64,000 nt of DNA. It comes from Bradyrhizobium sp. Rc3b (lineage in GTDB: Bacteria; Pseudomonadota; Alphaproteobacteria; Rhizobiales; Xanthobacteraceae). Shown here one piece after another: positions 35,218 through 43,926 of this stretch. The notes beneath the pieces are model-generated. The model made no database searches. It was not told where the DNA came from and was given only the letters and a program-made list of their open reading frames with translations. Location: contig NZ_FOUS01000010.1 in NCBI RefSeq assembly GCF_900114915.1, positions 310,001 through 374,000 of the forward strand, in the 5' to 3' direction. Both the position numbers and the translations under genes were made by a program. The stretch's first letter is position 1, and each line of letters begins with the position of its first letter.

Positions 35218-37146
35218 GTGAACGCATACAGTAAAACGCCGCTTCTCGACACCATCCGGACGCCGGAAGACCTGCGCAAGCTCAAGATCGAGCAGGTTCG
35301 CCAGGTTGCCGACGAGCTGCGGCAGGAGACCATCGATGCCGTCTCGGTGACCGGCGGTCACTTCGGCGCGGGCCTCGGCGTGGTCGAGCTCACCACTGCG
35401 ATCCATTACGTCTTCGACACGCCGCGCGACCGGCTGATCTGGGACGTCGGCCATCAGGCCTATCCGCACAAGATCCTCACCGGCCGGCGCGACCGCATCC
35501 GCACGCTGCGCACCGGCGGCGGCCTGTCCGGCTTCACCAAGCGCAGCGAGAGCGATTACGATCCGTTCGGCGCGGCCCATTCCTCGACCTCGATCTCCGC
35601 CGGCCTCGGCATGGCGGTGGCGCGCGACCTCTCCGGCGGCAAGAACAACGTTATCGCCGTGATCGGTGACGGCGCGATGTCGGCCGGCATGGCCTATGAG
35701 GCCATGAACAACGCCGGCGCGATGAACTCGCGCCTGATCGTCATCCTCAACGACAACGACATGTCGATCGCGCCGCCGGTCGGTGCCATGAGCGCCTATC
35801 TGTCGCGGCTCTACTCCGGCAAGACCTATCGCACGCTGCGCGATGCGGCCAAGCAGATCAACAAGCGCCTGCCCAAGATCATCGCCAACCGCGCCAACCG
35901 CGTCGAGGAATATTCCCGCGGCTTCATGATGGACGGCGGCACGCTGTTCGAGGAGCTCGGCTTCTACTATGTCGGCCCGATCGACGGCCACAATCTCGAC
36001 CATCTGCTGCCTGTCCTGAAGAACGTCCGCGACATGGAGACCGGCCCGATCCTGGTCCACGTCGTGACGCAGAAGGGCAAGGGCTACGGCCCGGCGGAAG
36101 CGTCCGCCGACAAGTACCACGCCGTCGTCAAGTTCGACGTCGCGACCGGCACCCAGGCCAAGGCCAAGCCGAATGCGCCGGCCTACCAGAACGTGTTCGG
36201 CCAGAGCCTCGTCAAGGAAGCGCAGAAGGACGACAAGATCGTCGCCATCACCGCGGCGATGCCGTCCGGCACCGGTGTCGACATCTTCAACAAGGCCTTC
36301 CCCGACCGCACTTTCGACGTCGGCATCGCCGAGCAGCACGCGGTGACCTTCGCCGCCGGTCTTGCCAGCGAAGGCTACAAGCCGTTCTGCGCGATCTACT
36401 CGACCTTCCTGCAGCGCGGCTACGACCAGATCGTGCATGACGTCGCGATCCAGAACCTGCCCGTCCGCTTCGCCATCGACCGTGCCGGCCTCGTCGGCGC
36501 CGACGGCGCCACGCATGCCGGCTCGTTCGACAACGCCTATCTCGGCTGCCTGCCGAACATGGTGATCATGGCCGCGGCCGACGAAGCCGAGCTCGTGCAC
36601 ATGGTGGCGACGCAGGTCGCGATCGACGACCGTCCGAGCTCGCTGCGCTATCCGCGCGGCGAAGGCCGCGGCATCGAGATGCCCGAGGTCGGCATCCCGC
36701 TCGAGATCGGCAAGGGCCGCGTGATTCGCCAGGGCAGCAAGATCGCCCTGCTCTCCTTCGGCACGCGCCTCGCCGAATGCGAGAAGGCGGCCGACGAGCT
36801 CGCAGCCCACGGCCTGTCGACCACGATCGCCGACGCGCGCTTCATGAAGCCGCTGGACACCGAGCTGGTGCTCAAGCTTGCCCGCGACCACGAGATCCTG
36901 ATCACGATCGAGGAAGGCTCGGTCGGCGGCTTCGGCTCGCATGTCGCGCAGTACCTGACCGATCAGGGCGTGCTCGACACCGGCATGGTCAAGTTCCGCT
37001 CGATGGTGCTGCCCGACGTGTTCCAGGACCACGACACGCCGGCCGCGATGTACGGCCGCGCCGGTCTCGACGCCAAGGGCATCGTCGCCAAGGTGTTCGA
37101 GGCGCTCGGCAAGGACGTGAAGGCCGAGACGGTCAAGCTGGCCTGA
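35218..37146 (+). CDS. dxs: 1-deoxy-D-xylulose-5-phosphate synthase
   Basis: A 642-residue thiamine-diphosphate enzyme that joins pyruvate and glyceraldehyde 3-phosphate, the first step of non-mevalonate isoprenoid synthesis. Visible: VGHQAYPHKILTGRR, the ThDP motif GDGAMSAGMAYEAMNNAG...NDND, and the central/C-terminal transketolase domains with DVGIAEQHAVTFAAGLA and DRAGLVGADGATHAG. GTG 35218 (NAYSKTPLLDTI) is chosen; TTG at 35206 is in frame. The 659-residue frame on the other strand is a shadow. Confidence 0.96.
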   Translation: MNAYSKTPLLDTIRTPEDLRKLKIEQVRQVADELRQETIDAVSVTGGHFGAGLGVVELTTAIHYVFDTPRDRLIWDVGHQAYPHKILTGRRDRIRTLRTGGGLSGFTKRSESDYDPFGAAHSSTSISAGLGMAVARDLSGGKNNVIAVIGDGAMSAGMAYEAMNNAGAMNSRLIVILNDNDMSIAPPVGAMSAYLSRLYSGKTYRTLRDAAKQINKRLPKIIANRANRVEEYSRGFMMDGGTLFEELGFYYVGPIDGHNLDHLLPVLKNVRDMETGPILVHVVTQKGKGYGPAEASADKYHAVVKFDVATGTQAKAKPNAPAYQNVFGQSLVKEAQKDDKIVAITAAMPSGTGVDIFNKAFPDRTFDVGIAEQHAVTFAAGLASEGYKPFCAIYSTFLQRGYDQIVHDVAIQNLPVRFAIDRAGLVGADGATHAGSFDNAYLGCLPNMVIMAAADEAELVHMVATQVAIDDRPSSLRYPRGEGRGIEMPEVGIPLEIGKGRVIRQGSKIALLSFGTRLAECEKAADELAAHGLSTTIADARFMKPLDTELVLKLARDHEILITIEEGSVGGFGSHVAQYLTDQGVLDTGMVKFRSMVLPDVFQDHDTPAAMYGRAGLDAKGIVAKVFEALGKDVKAETVKLA

Positions 37147-37156
37147 GGTGGTACAC

Positions 37157-37276
37157 CTCTCCCGCTTGCGGGAGAGGTCGGATCGCGAAGCGATCCGGGT
37201 GAGGGTTTTCGCCTCTTGGGGGTTCTCGATTGCCGAGACACCCCCTCCCCAACCCTCCCCCGCAAGCGGGAGAGGG
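37157..37276. repeat. Palindromic repeat, copy 2 of 2
   Basis: Same architecture as the element at 2541-2656: CTCTCCCGCTTGCGGGAGAGG start, GGGTGAGGG core, CCCTCCCCCGCAAGCGGGAGAGG end. The arms match over more than 20 bases, while the small inner hairpin differs (GATCGCGAAGCGATC here, GCGCCGAAGGGCGC there). It lies directly after the dxs stop. Confidence 0.85.
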
Positions 37277-37332
37277 AGCGCAGTTTTCGCCGCGGTTCGC
37301 AGCTCGCCTGAATTTCTCCGAAGCAGTCAGCC

Positions 37333-37887
37333 ATGAAAATCTATCTGGCAGGCCCCGACGTGTTCCTGCCGGATGCGATCGAGATCGGCCGGCGCAAGGT
37401 CGATATTTGCGCCGCGCACGGGCTCACCGGCCTCTATCCCCTCGACAACGCCATCGATCTCACCGCGCCCGATGCCGCGCGGCAGATCTTCTGCGGCAAC
37501 GAGGCGATGATGGAGGCGGCCGACGCCATCATTGCCAATCTCACCCCGTTCCGCGGCGCCGGCGCCGATCCCGGCACCGTCTACGAGCTCGGCTACATGG
37601 CCGGCCGCCGCAAATTCTGCCTGGCCTATTCCAACGACGGTGCCGCCTATGCCGACCGTGTCGGCCGCTTCATGGAGGTCACCTCCGAGGATGGGCGGCT
37701 GGTCGACGCGCAGGGACTGACGGTCGAGGATTTCGGCCTCGTCGACAATCTCATGATGATCCATGCGCTGGAGCTGCACGGCTGTCCGCTGGTGACGCCG
37801 GCCGCGATGCCGATCGACGTCTGGCATGATCTCGCCGCGTTCGAGGCTTGCGTCCGGATGGCAGCCGCGCGATTGATCGCTACATAA
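37333..37887 (+). CDS. Nucleoside 2-deoxyribosyltransferase family protein
   Basis: A 184-residue protein with the family layout: MKIYLAGPDVFLPDA at the start, AMMEAADAIIANLTPFRG, and ADPGTVYELGYMAGRRK with the catalytic Glu. It would exchange or hydrolyse the N-glycosidic bond of deoxynucleosides. Followed by tlyA in the same direction after about 50 bases. Confidence 0.88.
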   Translation: MKIYLAGPDVFLPDAIEIGRRKVDICAAHGLTGLYPLDNAIDLTAPDAARQIFCGNEAMMEAADAIIANLTPFRGAGADPGTVYELGYMAGRRKFCLAYSNDGAAYADRVGRFMEVTSEDGRLVDAQGLTVEDFGLVDNLMMIHALELHGCPLVTPAAMPIDVWHDLAAFEACVRMAAARLIAT

Positions 37888-37938
37888 GCAGATCAATCGT
37901 CCCAAGAAGCGTCCCAAGAGCCGTACCAAGAGAGCGTG

Positions 37939-38673
37939 ATGTCCCCTGCCCGCAAGCGCGCAGATGTATTGCTGGTCGAGCGCGGCCTGTTCGAGAGCCG
38001 GGCGCGGGCGCGCGCGGCGATCGAGGCCGGGCTCGTCACCGCCGACGACAAGCCGGTCGCCAAACCGTCGGAGACGATTGCCGAGGACGCCGTGATCCAG
38101 GCCGAGCCCGCGCACCCCTATGTCTCCCGCGGCGGCGTCAAGCTCGCCGGCGCGCTGGAACGGTATCCGATCGAGATCGAAGATCATGTCTGCCTCGACG
38201 TCGGCGCTTCAACGGGCGGGTTCACCGAGGTGCTGCTGGCGAACGGCGCGAGCCTGGTGTTCGCCATCGACGTCGGCACCAGCCAGCTGCATCCTTCGCT
38301 GCGCGACCATCCCAAGATCGTGTCGATGGAGGAGACCGACATCCGCAGCTATGAGGGCAAGCGGCTGCCGGCACGGCCCGATGTCGTCGTCATCGACGTC
38401 AGCTTCATCTCGCTGAAGACCGTGTTGTCGGTGGCGCTGTCGCTGGCGGCAGCGCCGATGAGCCTGCTGGCGCTGATCAAGCCGCAATTCGAGGCTGACA
38501 GGAAGCACAACAAGAAGGGCATCGTCCGCGACGCCGCCGTGCACCGGGAAATCTGCGACGACATCGCCGCCTTTGCCGCTTCGCTCGGCTGCACCGACAT
38601 CGAGATATTCCCCTCGCCGATCACCGGCGGCGACGGCAATATCGAATTCTTCCTGGGCGCGCGTCGTGGTTGA
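37939..38673 (+). CDS. tlyA: TlyA family rRNA (cytidine-2'-O)-methyltransferase
   Basis: A 244-residue protein with an N-terminal S4 RNA-binding domain (KRADVLLVERGLFESRARARAAIEAGLV) and a C-terminal SAM-dependent methyltransferase domain (CLDVGASTGGFTEVLL, VVIDVSFISLKTVL). The linker RGGVKLAGAL is typical of TlyA. Its stop overlaps the start of the next methyltransferase gene by 8 bases, so the two are coupled. Confidence 0.93.
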   Translation: MSPARKRADVLLVERGLFESRARARAAIEAGLVTADDKPVAKPSETIAEDAVIQAEPAHPYVSRGGVKLAGALERYPIEIEDHVCLDVGASTGGFTEVLLANGASLVFAIDVGTSQLHPSLRDHPKIVSMEETDIRSYEGKRLPARPDVVVIDVSFISLKTVLSVALSLAAAPMSLLALIKPQFEADRKHNKKGIVRDAAVHREICDDIAAFAASLGCTDIEIFPSPITGGDGNIEFFLGARRG

Positions 38674-39913
38674 GCGCATCAGGATCGATCATGTCGGCCA
38701 TCGCGGCGACGGCGTCAGCCTCGACGCCGGCGAAGCGATCTATGTGCCCTACACGCTTGGCGGCGAGACCATCGAGGTCGATCACGTCGTGGGCCACCAT
38801 CGCGACCGCCGCAAGCTGCTCGCAGTCGACGTCGCAAGCCCCGAGCGCATCGAGCCGTTCTGTCCGCATTTCGGCGTCTGTGGCGGCTGCGCCATCCAGC
38901 ATTGGGCGGCTGAGCCATATCACGCCTGGAAGCGCGGCATCGTGGTGGAGACGCTGGCCCAGGCCGGCATCGCATGCGAGGTCGCGCCGCTGGTCGATGC
39001 CCATGGCGCCGGACGCCGCCGCGTCACGCTGCATGGCCGCTTCGGCACGCATGATATCCTCAAGGTCGGTTTCTCGGCGACGAGCTCACACGACGTCATC
39101 CCGATCCATCGCTGCCCGATCCTCGATCCCGCACTCGACGGCGCGATCGATGCCGCCTGGGCGCTCGCCGAGCCTTTGACGTCCAGGATGCCGGTGACCA
39201 AGCCCCTCGACATCCAGGTCACCGCCACCGCCAACGGCCTCGATGTCGACGTGCGCGGCTCCGGCCCGCTGCCGACGCCGCTCGTCACCGCGCTCTCGCG
39301 CGTCGCCGAGCAGCATCGCCTGGCGCGGCTGACGCGGCATGGCGAATTGGTGCTGCAACGCCTGGCGCCGACAATAAAGATGGGCCGCGCCGAGGTGACG
39401 CTGCCGCCGGGCTCGTTCCTCCAGGCAACGGTCGCGGGCGAAGAGACGCTGGCAGCGCTCGTCGCCGAGCGCATCGGCAAGGCCAAGGAGGTTCTCGACC
39501 TTTTCTGCGGTGTCGGTCCGTTCGCTCTGCGGCTCGCAGAGAAGGCCCGCGTCACCGCCTATGACAACGACGCCGGCGCTGTCGCAGCGCTGGCGAAAGC
39601 CGCGCGCACGCCGGGCCTGAAGCCGATCAAGGCCGAGCCGCGCGATCTGTTCCGCCGCCCCCTGGTGCCGCCCGAGCTACGTGACTTCGACGCCGTCGTA
39701 TTCGATCCGCCGCGCCAGGGCGCACAGGCGCAGGCGCTTAAGCTCGCCGCGAGCAAGGTGCCGGTCGTGATCGCGGTGTCCTGCAACGTCGCGACATTTG
39801 CCCGCGACGCGCGGCTGCTGATCGACGGCGGCTATCGGCTGGAGGCGGTGGTGCCGGTCGATCAGTTCCGGCACACGCCGCATGTGGAGCTGGTGGCGCG
39901 GTTCAGCCGTTGA
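38666..39913 (+). CDS. TrmA/RlmD-family RNA methyltransferase
   Basis: A 415-residue SAM-dependent uracil-C5-type methyltransferase. An N-terminal TRAM-like region is followed by an iron-sulfur Cys cluster (CPHFGVCGGCAIQHW, about residues 67-75), SAM motif LDLFCGVGPFALRLA, and FDPPRQGAQAQ near the late motifs plus SCNVATFARD with the catalytic Cys. The GTG start at 38666 overlaps tlyA. The exact RNA target (23S rRNA or tRNA) is not decided. Confidence 0.9.
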   Translation: MVERIRIDHVGHRGDGVSLDAGEAIYVPYTLGGETIEVDHVVGHHRDRRKLLAVDVASPERIEPFCPHFGVCGGCAIQHWAAEPYHAWKRGIVVETLAQAGIACEVAPLVDAHGAGRRRVTLHGRFGTHDILKVGFSATSSHDVIPIHRCPILDPALDGAIDAAWALAEPLTSRMPVTKPLDIQVTATANGLDVDVRGSGPLPTPLVTALSRVAEQHRLARLTRHGELVLQRLAPTIKMGRAEVTLPPGSFLQATVAGEETLAALVAERIGKAKEVLDLFCGVGPFALRLAEKARVTAYDNDAGAVAALAKAARTPGLKPIKAEPRDLFRRPLVPPELRDFDAVVFDPPRQGAQAQALKLAASKVPVVIAVSCNVATFARDARLLIDGGYRLEAVVPVDQFRHTPHVELVARFSR

Positions 39914-39923
39914 GGTCAGGCCG

Positions 39924-40781
39924 CTATGCCGATGGCTCGAATTGCGGCTGCCATCGGAGCAGATAGGACTGCAGCGAGCGCACCGCGATCGCCAGCAGGA
40001 TGCCGACGAACATCATGACGAAGATGGCCACCATCATCTCGCTGGCATTGGCCCGCGCCTCCGCCTCGATGATGAGCTTGCCGAGGCCGCGCTCGGCGCC
40101 GATGAACTCGCCAACGATGACGCCGATCAGCGCAAAAGACACCGCCGGCAATAGCGAAGCGAACACCCAGGCGAGCGCGGACGGGATCACGACCGTACGC
40201 AGCACGGTGAACTCGCTGGCGCCGAGCAGACGGGCGGCAGCGATCTGGTCGCGGTCGACCGCACGCGTTCCCTCGAAGGTGTTGAAGAACACCACGAAGA
40301 ACACGACGAGCCAGGCGGTCGCGATCTTGGAGAGATCGCCAAGGCCGAAGATCAGGATGACGAGCGGTACCAGCGCAATGCGCGGTATCGAGTTGAGCGC
40401 CACGATGTAGGGTCCGAACACGCGGGCAAGCAAGTCCGAACGGCCGAGGACCAGGCCAGCCGCGATCCCGCTCGCAGAGCCGAACAGAAAGCCCCACCAC
40501 GTATTCTTCAACGTGACGAGCGTGGCGAGCCAAAGATTGTTGTCGTTGCCCCTGATGCAGGCGGCAAAGCCGCCAGCGTCAGCGAAGCAGCCGAGCCGCA
40601 GAAAGCTCTGCCAGATCAGCGACGGCTTGGCGACAAAATAGGGATCGAGGATTTTGGGCACGTAAGCCCTCGGCAGCAGCGCCTTGCTCCATTCAAAGCC
40701 CCACTGCCAGATGACAAGCACGGCTGCGAGAATGGCCAATTGCCAGAACAGAATCACGGCGCGGTTGTTGGACATGGTCAA
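39924..40781 (-). CDS. NitT/TauT-type ABC transporter permease
   Basis: A 285-residue permease with six predicted membrane segments. The EAA loop is AARLLGASEFTVLRTVVIPSALAWVFA. An unusual small insertion rich in Gly, Ala and Cys (GCFADAGGFAACIRGNDNN, about residues 63-81) lies in the first periplasmic loop. Its start overlaps the ATPase gene stop by 4 bases. Confidence 0.9.
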   Translation of the reverse strand: MTMSNNRAVILFWQLAILAAVLVIWQWGFEWSKALLPRAYVPKILDPYFVAKPSLIWQSFLRLGCFADAGGFAACIRGNDNNLWLATLVTLKNTWWGFLFGSASGIAAGLVLGRSDLLARVFGPYIVALNSIPRIALVPLVILIFGLGDLSKIATAWLVVFFVVFFNTFEGTRAVDRDQIAAARLLGASEFTVLRTVVIPSALAWVFASLLPAVSFALIGVIVGEFIGAERGLGKLIIEAEARANASEMMVAIFVMMFVGILLAIAVRSLQSYLLRWQPQFEPSA

Positions 40782-41626
40782 TCGACCCTGGTGCGGCGGA
40801 ATTCTTCGCCGAGGGAGTGCCAGATGTGAGAATAGAGGCGGCCGAATTCGGCGCTCTCGCGCACGGCCACGGGGTCACGCGGCCGCGGGATAGCGACGTC
40901 GAAATCTTCCTTGAGACGCCCGGGCCGGGCCGAGAGCAGGATGATGCGGCTCGCGAGCGTCAGCGCCTCGCCGAGATCGTGCGTCACGAACAGCACCGTC
41001 TGCCGCTCGCGTTCCCAGATCTCCAGCAGCGTCTTGTGCATCTCCAGCTTGGTGTGGGTGTCGAGCGCACCGAACGGCTCGTCCATCAGCAGGATCTCGG
41101 GCTCCAGGATCAGCGTGCGCATCAAGGCGACGCGCTGGCGCATGCCGCCGGACAGCATGCGTGGAAAGCTCTGACCAAAGCCCGAGAGCCCGGCCTTCTC
41201 GACCGCCGAAGCGACGCGGCTGGCGCGCTCGGTCTTCGGCAACCCGGCGATCTCCAGCCCATAGCCAATGTTCTGCTCCACGGTTCGCCAGGGAAATAGC
41301 GTATCGCGCTGGAAGACATAACCGACCCTGGGGTTGACCGTGCCGGTCTCGACCGCGTCCTCGTCGATCAGGATGCGTCCACCCGAGCGCGGCAACAACC
41401 CCGCGACCATGTTGAGAATAGTGCTCTTGCCGCAGCCGGATGGACCCAGCAGCGCAACGAACTCGCCCTGCTTGACCTCGAATGAGACGTCATCCACCGC
41501 CACGAACTCGCGGCCGGACGCGTTGAAGCGCTTGGCAAGCCCCTGCACGGCAATGCGGACGCGCGCTGCCGCTGTGTGATCCTCGTCGCGCGCGAGCGCA
41601 AGGCCCTGGCCCGTCGCGGCGATCAT
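40778..41626 (-). CDS. NitT/TauT-type ABC transporter ATP-binding protein
   Basis: A 282-residue ATPase with Walker A LLGPSGCGKST, signature LSGGMRQRVALMRTL, Walker B ILLMDEPFGALDTHTK and switch VTHDLGEALTL. The class handles nitrate, taurine, sulfonates and aromatic or other small acids. Overlaps both neighbours by 4 bases (ATGA). Confidence 0.92.
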   Translation of the reverse strand: MIAATGQGLALARDEDHTAAARVRIAVQGLAKRFNASGREFVAVDDVSFEVKQGEFVALLGPSGCGKSTILNMVAGLLPRSGGRILIDEDAVETGTVNPRVGYVFQRDTLFPWRTVEQNIGYGLEIAGLPKTERASRVASAVEKAGLSGFGQSFPRMLSGGMRQRVALMRTLILEPEILLMDEPFGALDTHTKLEMHKTLLEIWERERQTVLFVTHDLGEALTLASRIILLSARPGRLKEDFDVAIPRPRDPVAVRESAEFGRLYSHIWHSLGEEFRRTRVD

Positions 41627-42669
41627 TTGTATTTCGCCCTGGCGGCCTGGAGGAAGCTCATGTCGACGACATCCTCGTATTTGGTCTCGGGAATATCCGT
41701 GCCCTTGCGGTACCAGGGCTTGGCGCCGCGTTCGAACGCAGTCTTGTCGATGACGCCGTCATAGGCCCAGGTCGACTTGTCGAAGCCGAGTTCGGCATTG
41801 ACCGCGTCGGGATCGATGCCCGAGAAATATTTCGGCGTGACCAACGCCTGCACCTCCGCGAGTGGCGCCGCCTTCACGAACGCCATCGCGCGGTAGATCG
41901 CGTTGACATAGGCCTGCACCAACGCCTTGTCCTGCTCCACCGTGTCCTGGAGCGTGTAGATCACGAGCACGGGCAGCGTGCCGCCGAAATCCTTCTCGAA
42001 CACGCCCGGCTTGGACGTGTCGTAGATTGTCTTGCCAAAGCCCTTCTTCTCGACCTCGACGATCCAGCTCGGCGGCGCCATGATGGCGTCGAACTGCTTG
42101 GTCTGGAGCGAGGGGAACATCGTGTTGGTTCCGCCGCCTGCGACCCAGTTCACCTTGTCGCCGAGCCCGCGCGCTTCGAACACATAGGTGCCGAACACCC
42201 AGGTGCCCGAGCCGATCGCGGTGGCGGCAACGATCGGCTTGGCGCCGTCCGGCCGCTTGTAGTCGGCGAGCTTCTCGACCGAATTGATGCCGCTGTCGTG
42301 GAGGTCCTGCCGGACCATGATGTTGGCGTAGGAGCACACCATCTCGGTAGCGAGCAGTATCTTGCAGGGCTTGCCGCGCGCGCCGAGCTGGAGCGGGTGA
42401 CTGGCATCGCCATGGGCGAACAGCGCCTGTCCTGCCGCCAGCGTCTGGCGGCCGAACGTGCCGGCATTGCCGGTGACGAGCTTGGAATCGAGCCCTTCGT
42501 CCTTGAAGTACCCCTTCAGCTCGGCGATCATGCCGATGGCGTAGACCGGCGACACCGGTCCGAACGCAAGGGAGACCTGCTTGCTTTGCGCAAGCAATCG
42601 CCCCGGCAACAGCGATGCTCCGGCCAATGCGGAGCCCGCGATCAGCGCCTCGCGCCTGGTAATGCTCAT
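41623..42669 (-). CDS. ABC transporter substrate-binding protein (SsuA/NMT1 type)
   Basis: A 348-residue periplasmic binding protein with a Tat-type signal (ITRREALIAGSALAGASLLPG, cleavage near LAQSK). The body (VSLAFGPVSPVYAIGMIAELKGYFKDEGL) is the NMT1/THI5-like pattern. It delivers the substrate to the permease encoded in the same operon; the next gene in the operon is a CoA-transferase, so a carboxylic acid is likely (inference). Confidence 0.9.
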   Translation of the reverse strand: MSITRREALIAGSALAGASLLPGRLLAQSKQVSLAFGPVSPVYAIGMIAELKGYFKDEGLDSKLVTGNAGTFGRQTLAAGQALFAHGDASHPLQLGARGKPCKILLATEMVCSYANIMVRQDLHDSGINSVEKLADYKRPDGAKPIVAATAIGSGTWVFGTYVFEARGLGDKVNWVAGGGTNTMFPSLQTKQFDAIMAPPSWIVEVEKKGFGKTIYDTSKPGVFEKDFGGTLPVLVIYTLQDTVEQDKALVQAYVNAIYRAMAFVKAAPLAEVQALVTPKYFSGIDPDAVNAELGFDKSTWAYDGVIDKTAFERGAKPWYRKGTDIPETKYEDVVDMSFLQAARAKYK

Positions 42670-42711
42670 GTGCTCCTCCTCCCTCGTTTTTTGTTCGATT
42701 ACGCCGATCGG

Positions 42712-43926
42712 TCAGGACGGCGCGAACTTGATCGTCCCTGCTTGTCGCAGCGCCTCGATGTCTTCCGGAGACATGCCGATCTCGCGCAGGATCTCCCCAC
42801 TGTGCTCACCGATCCCAGGTGGATCGTAGCGGTTGGGCAGCCGCCTTCCGTCCATGGAAATCGGCAACAGCGGTGTCTTGGCCTCACCGCCATCGGGCAG
42901 CCGAATATCGGTCAGGCCGCCCGACTGGTTGAGATGCGGATCATCGAAGAGATCGCCGGGCTTGTTGACCGGCGCGTAGGGCAGATCCAGCTGCTCGAGG
43001 CGCGCGGCGAGATCGGCCTTGTCCCATTGCTTGAAGATCTTCGCGATTTCCGGGATCAGCCAGCTGCGATGATCGACGCGGTCGTTGCTCGTGGCAAAGC
43101 GCGGATCAACGAGCCAGGCGTCACGATCGAAGGCGCGGCAGAACGCCGCCCATTGCTCTTCGCCGACGATGGTGACGAACAGCTTCGAGCCGTCCCTGGT
43201 GTCGAAGAGATCGTAGACCGGCCACGGACTGTCCTTGATGGAATACGGGATCGACGGCTGGCCGCTGACCACCTCGCACATCATGGCCTGCGCCATCAGG
43301 AACACGTTGTTTTCGTACAGCGCGCTCTGGATGTAACGGCCGCGGCCGGTCCGCTGCCGCTCGGCGAGCGCGGCCTGGATCGCGATCACGCCGAACATGC
43401 CGCCCATGACGTCGTTGACCGAGGCCCCGGCGCGCATGGGACGATCGGGCAAGCCGGTCATATAAGCGAGGCCACCCATCATCTGCACCACCTCGTCGAG
43501 CGCGAGGCGGTTCTCGTACGGGCCGGGCAGATACCCCTTGAGCGAGCAATAGATCAGGCGGGGCGCAAACGCCGCGACGCTCTCGTAGTCGAGGCCGATC
43601 CGTTTCAAGAGGCCCGGCCGGAAATTCTCGATCAGGACATCGCTGTTCTCGATCAGCCTGCGTGCGACGTTCTGGCCGTCCGCGGTCGACGTATCCAGCG
43701 CGATGCTGCGCTTGTTGCGGCTGTAGGTGGCGAAGAAGCCGGCGGCTGGCCCCTTGAAAGTGCGGGTGCGGTCGCCCTTGGGCGGCTCGACCTTGATCAC
43801 GTCGGCGCCGAGATCGGCCAGGATCAAGCCGCAGCTCGGCCCCATCACCATCTGACTGAACTCGATGACGCGAAGCCCGGCGAGCGGGCGAAGCTCCGAT
43901 ACCGTCTCATGTGCAGCCGGGGTCAT
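42712..43926 (-). CDS. CaiB/BaiF family CoA-transferase
   Basis: A 404-residue class III CoA-transferase with RVIEFSQMVMGPSCGLILADLGADVIKVE at the N-terminus and the candidate catalytic Asp in ASVNDVMGGM around 183. Its ATG overlaps the lyase gene stop by 4 bases, so the two are translated together. With the lyase it could activate and then split a hydroxy-dicarboxylic acid such as 3-hydroxy-3-methylglutarate or citramalate (inference). Confidence 0.9.
   Translation of the reverse strand: MTPAAHETVSELRPLAGLRVIEFSQMVMGPSCGLILADLGADVIKVEPPKGDRTRTFKGPAAGFFATYSRNKRSIALDTSTADGQNVARRLIENSDVLIENFRPGLLKRIGLDYESVAAFAPRLIYCSLKGYLPGPYENRLALDEVVQMMGGLAYMTGLPDRPMRAGASVNDVMGGMFGVIAIQAALAERQRTGRGRYIQSALYENNVFLMAQAMMCEVVSGQPSIPYSIKDSPWPVYDLFDTRDGSKLFVTIVGEEQWAAFCRAFDRDAWLVDPRFATSNDRVDHRSWLIPEIAKIFKQWDKADLAARLEQLDLPYAPVNKPGDLFDDPHLNQSGGLTDIRLPDGGEAKTPLLPISMDGRRLPNRYDPPGIGEHSGEILREIGMSPEDIEALRQAGTIKFAPS

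Noticed and set aside
35053..37032. A 659-residue open frame antisense to dxs, and similar long frames at 10313-12547 (+), 31574-33175 (-) and 42298-44220 (+)
   Set aside because: They mirror strongly supported genes on the other strand, are full of Arg/His/Ala/Gly/Asp typical of GC-rich shadow frames, and show no domain or ribosome site.
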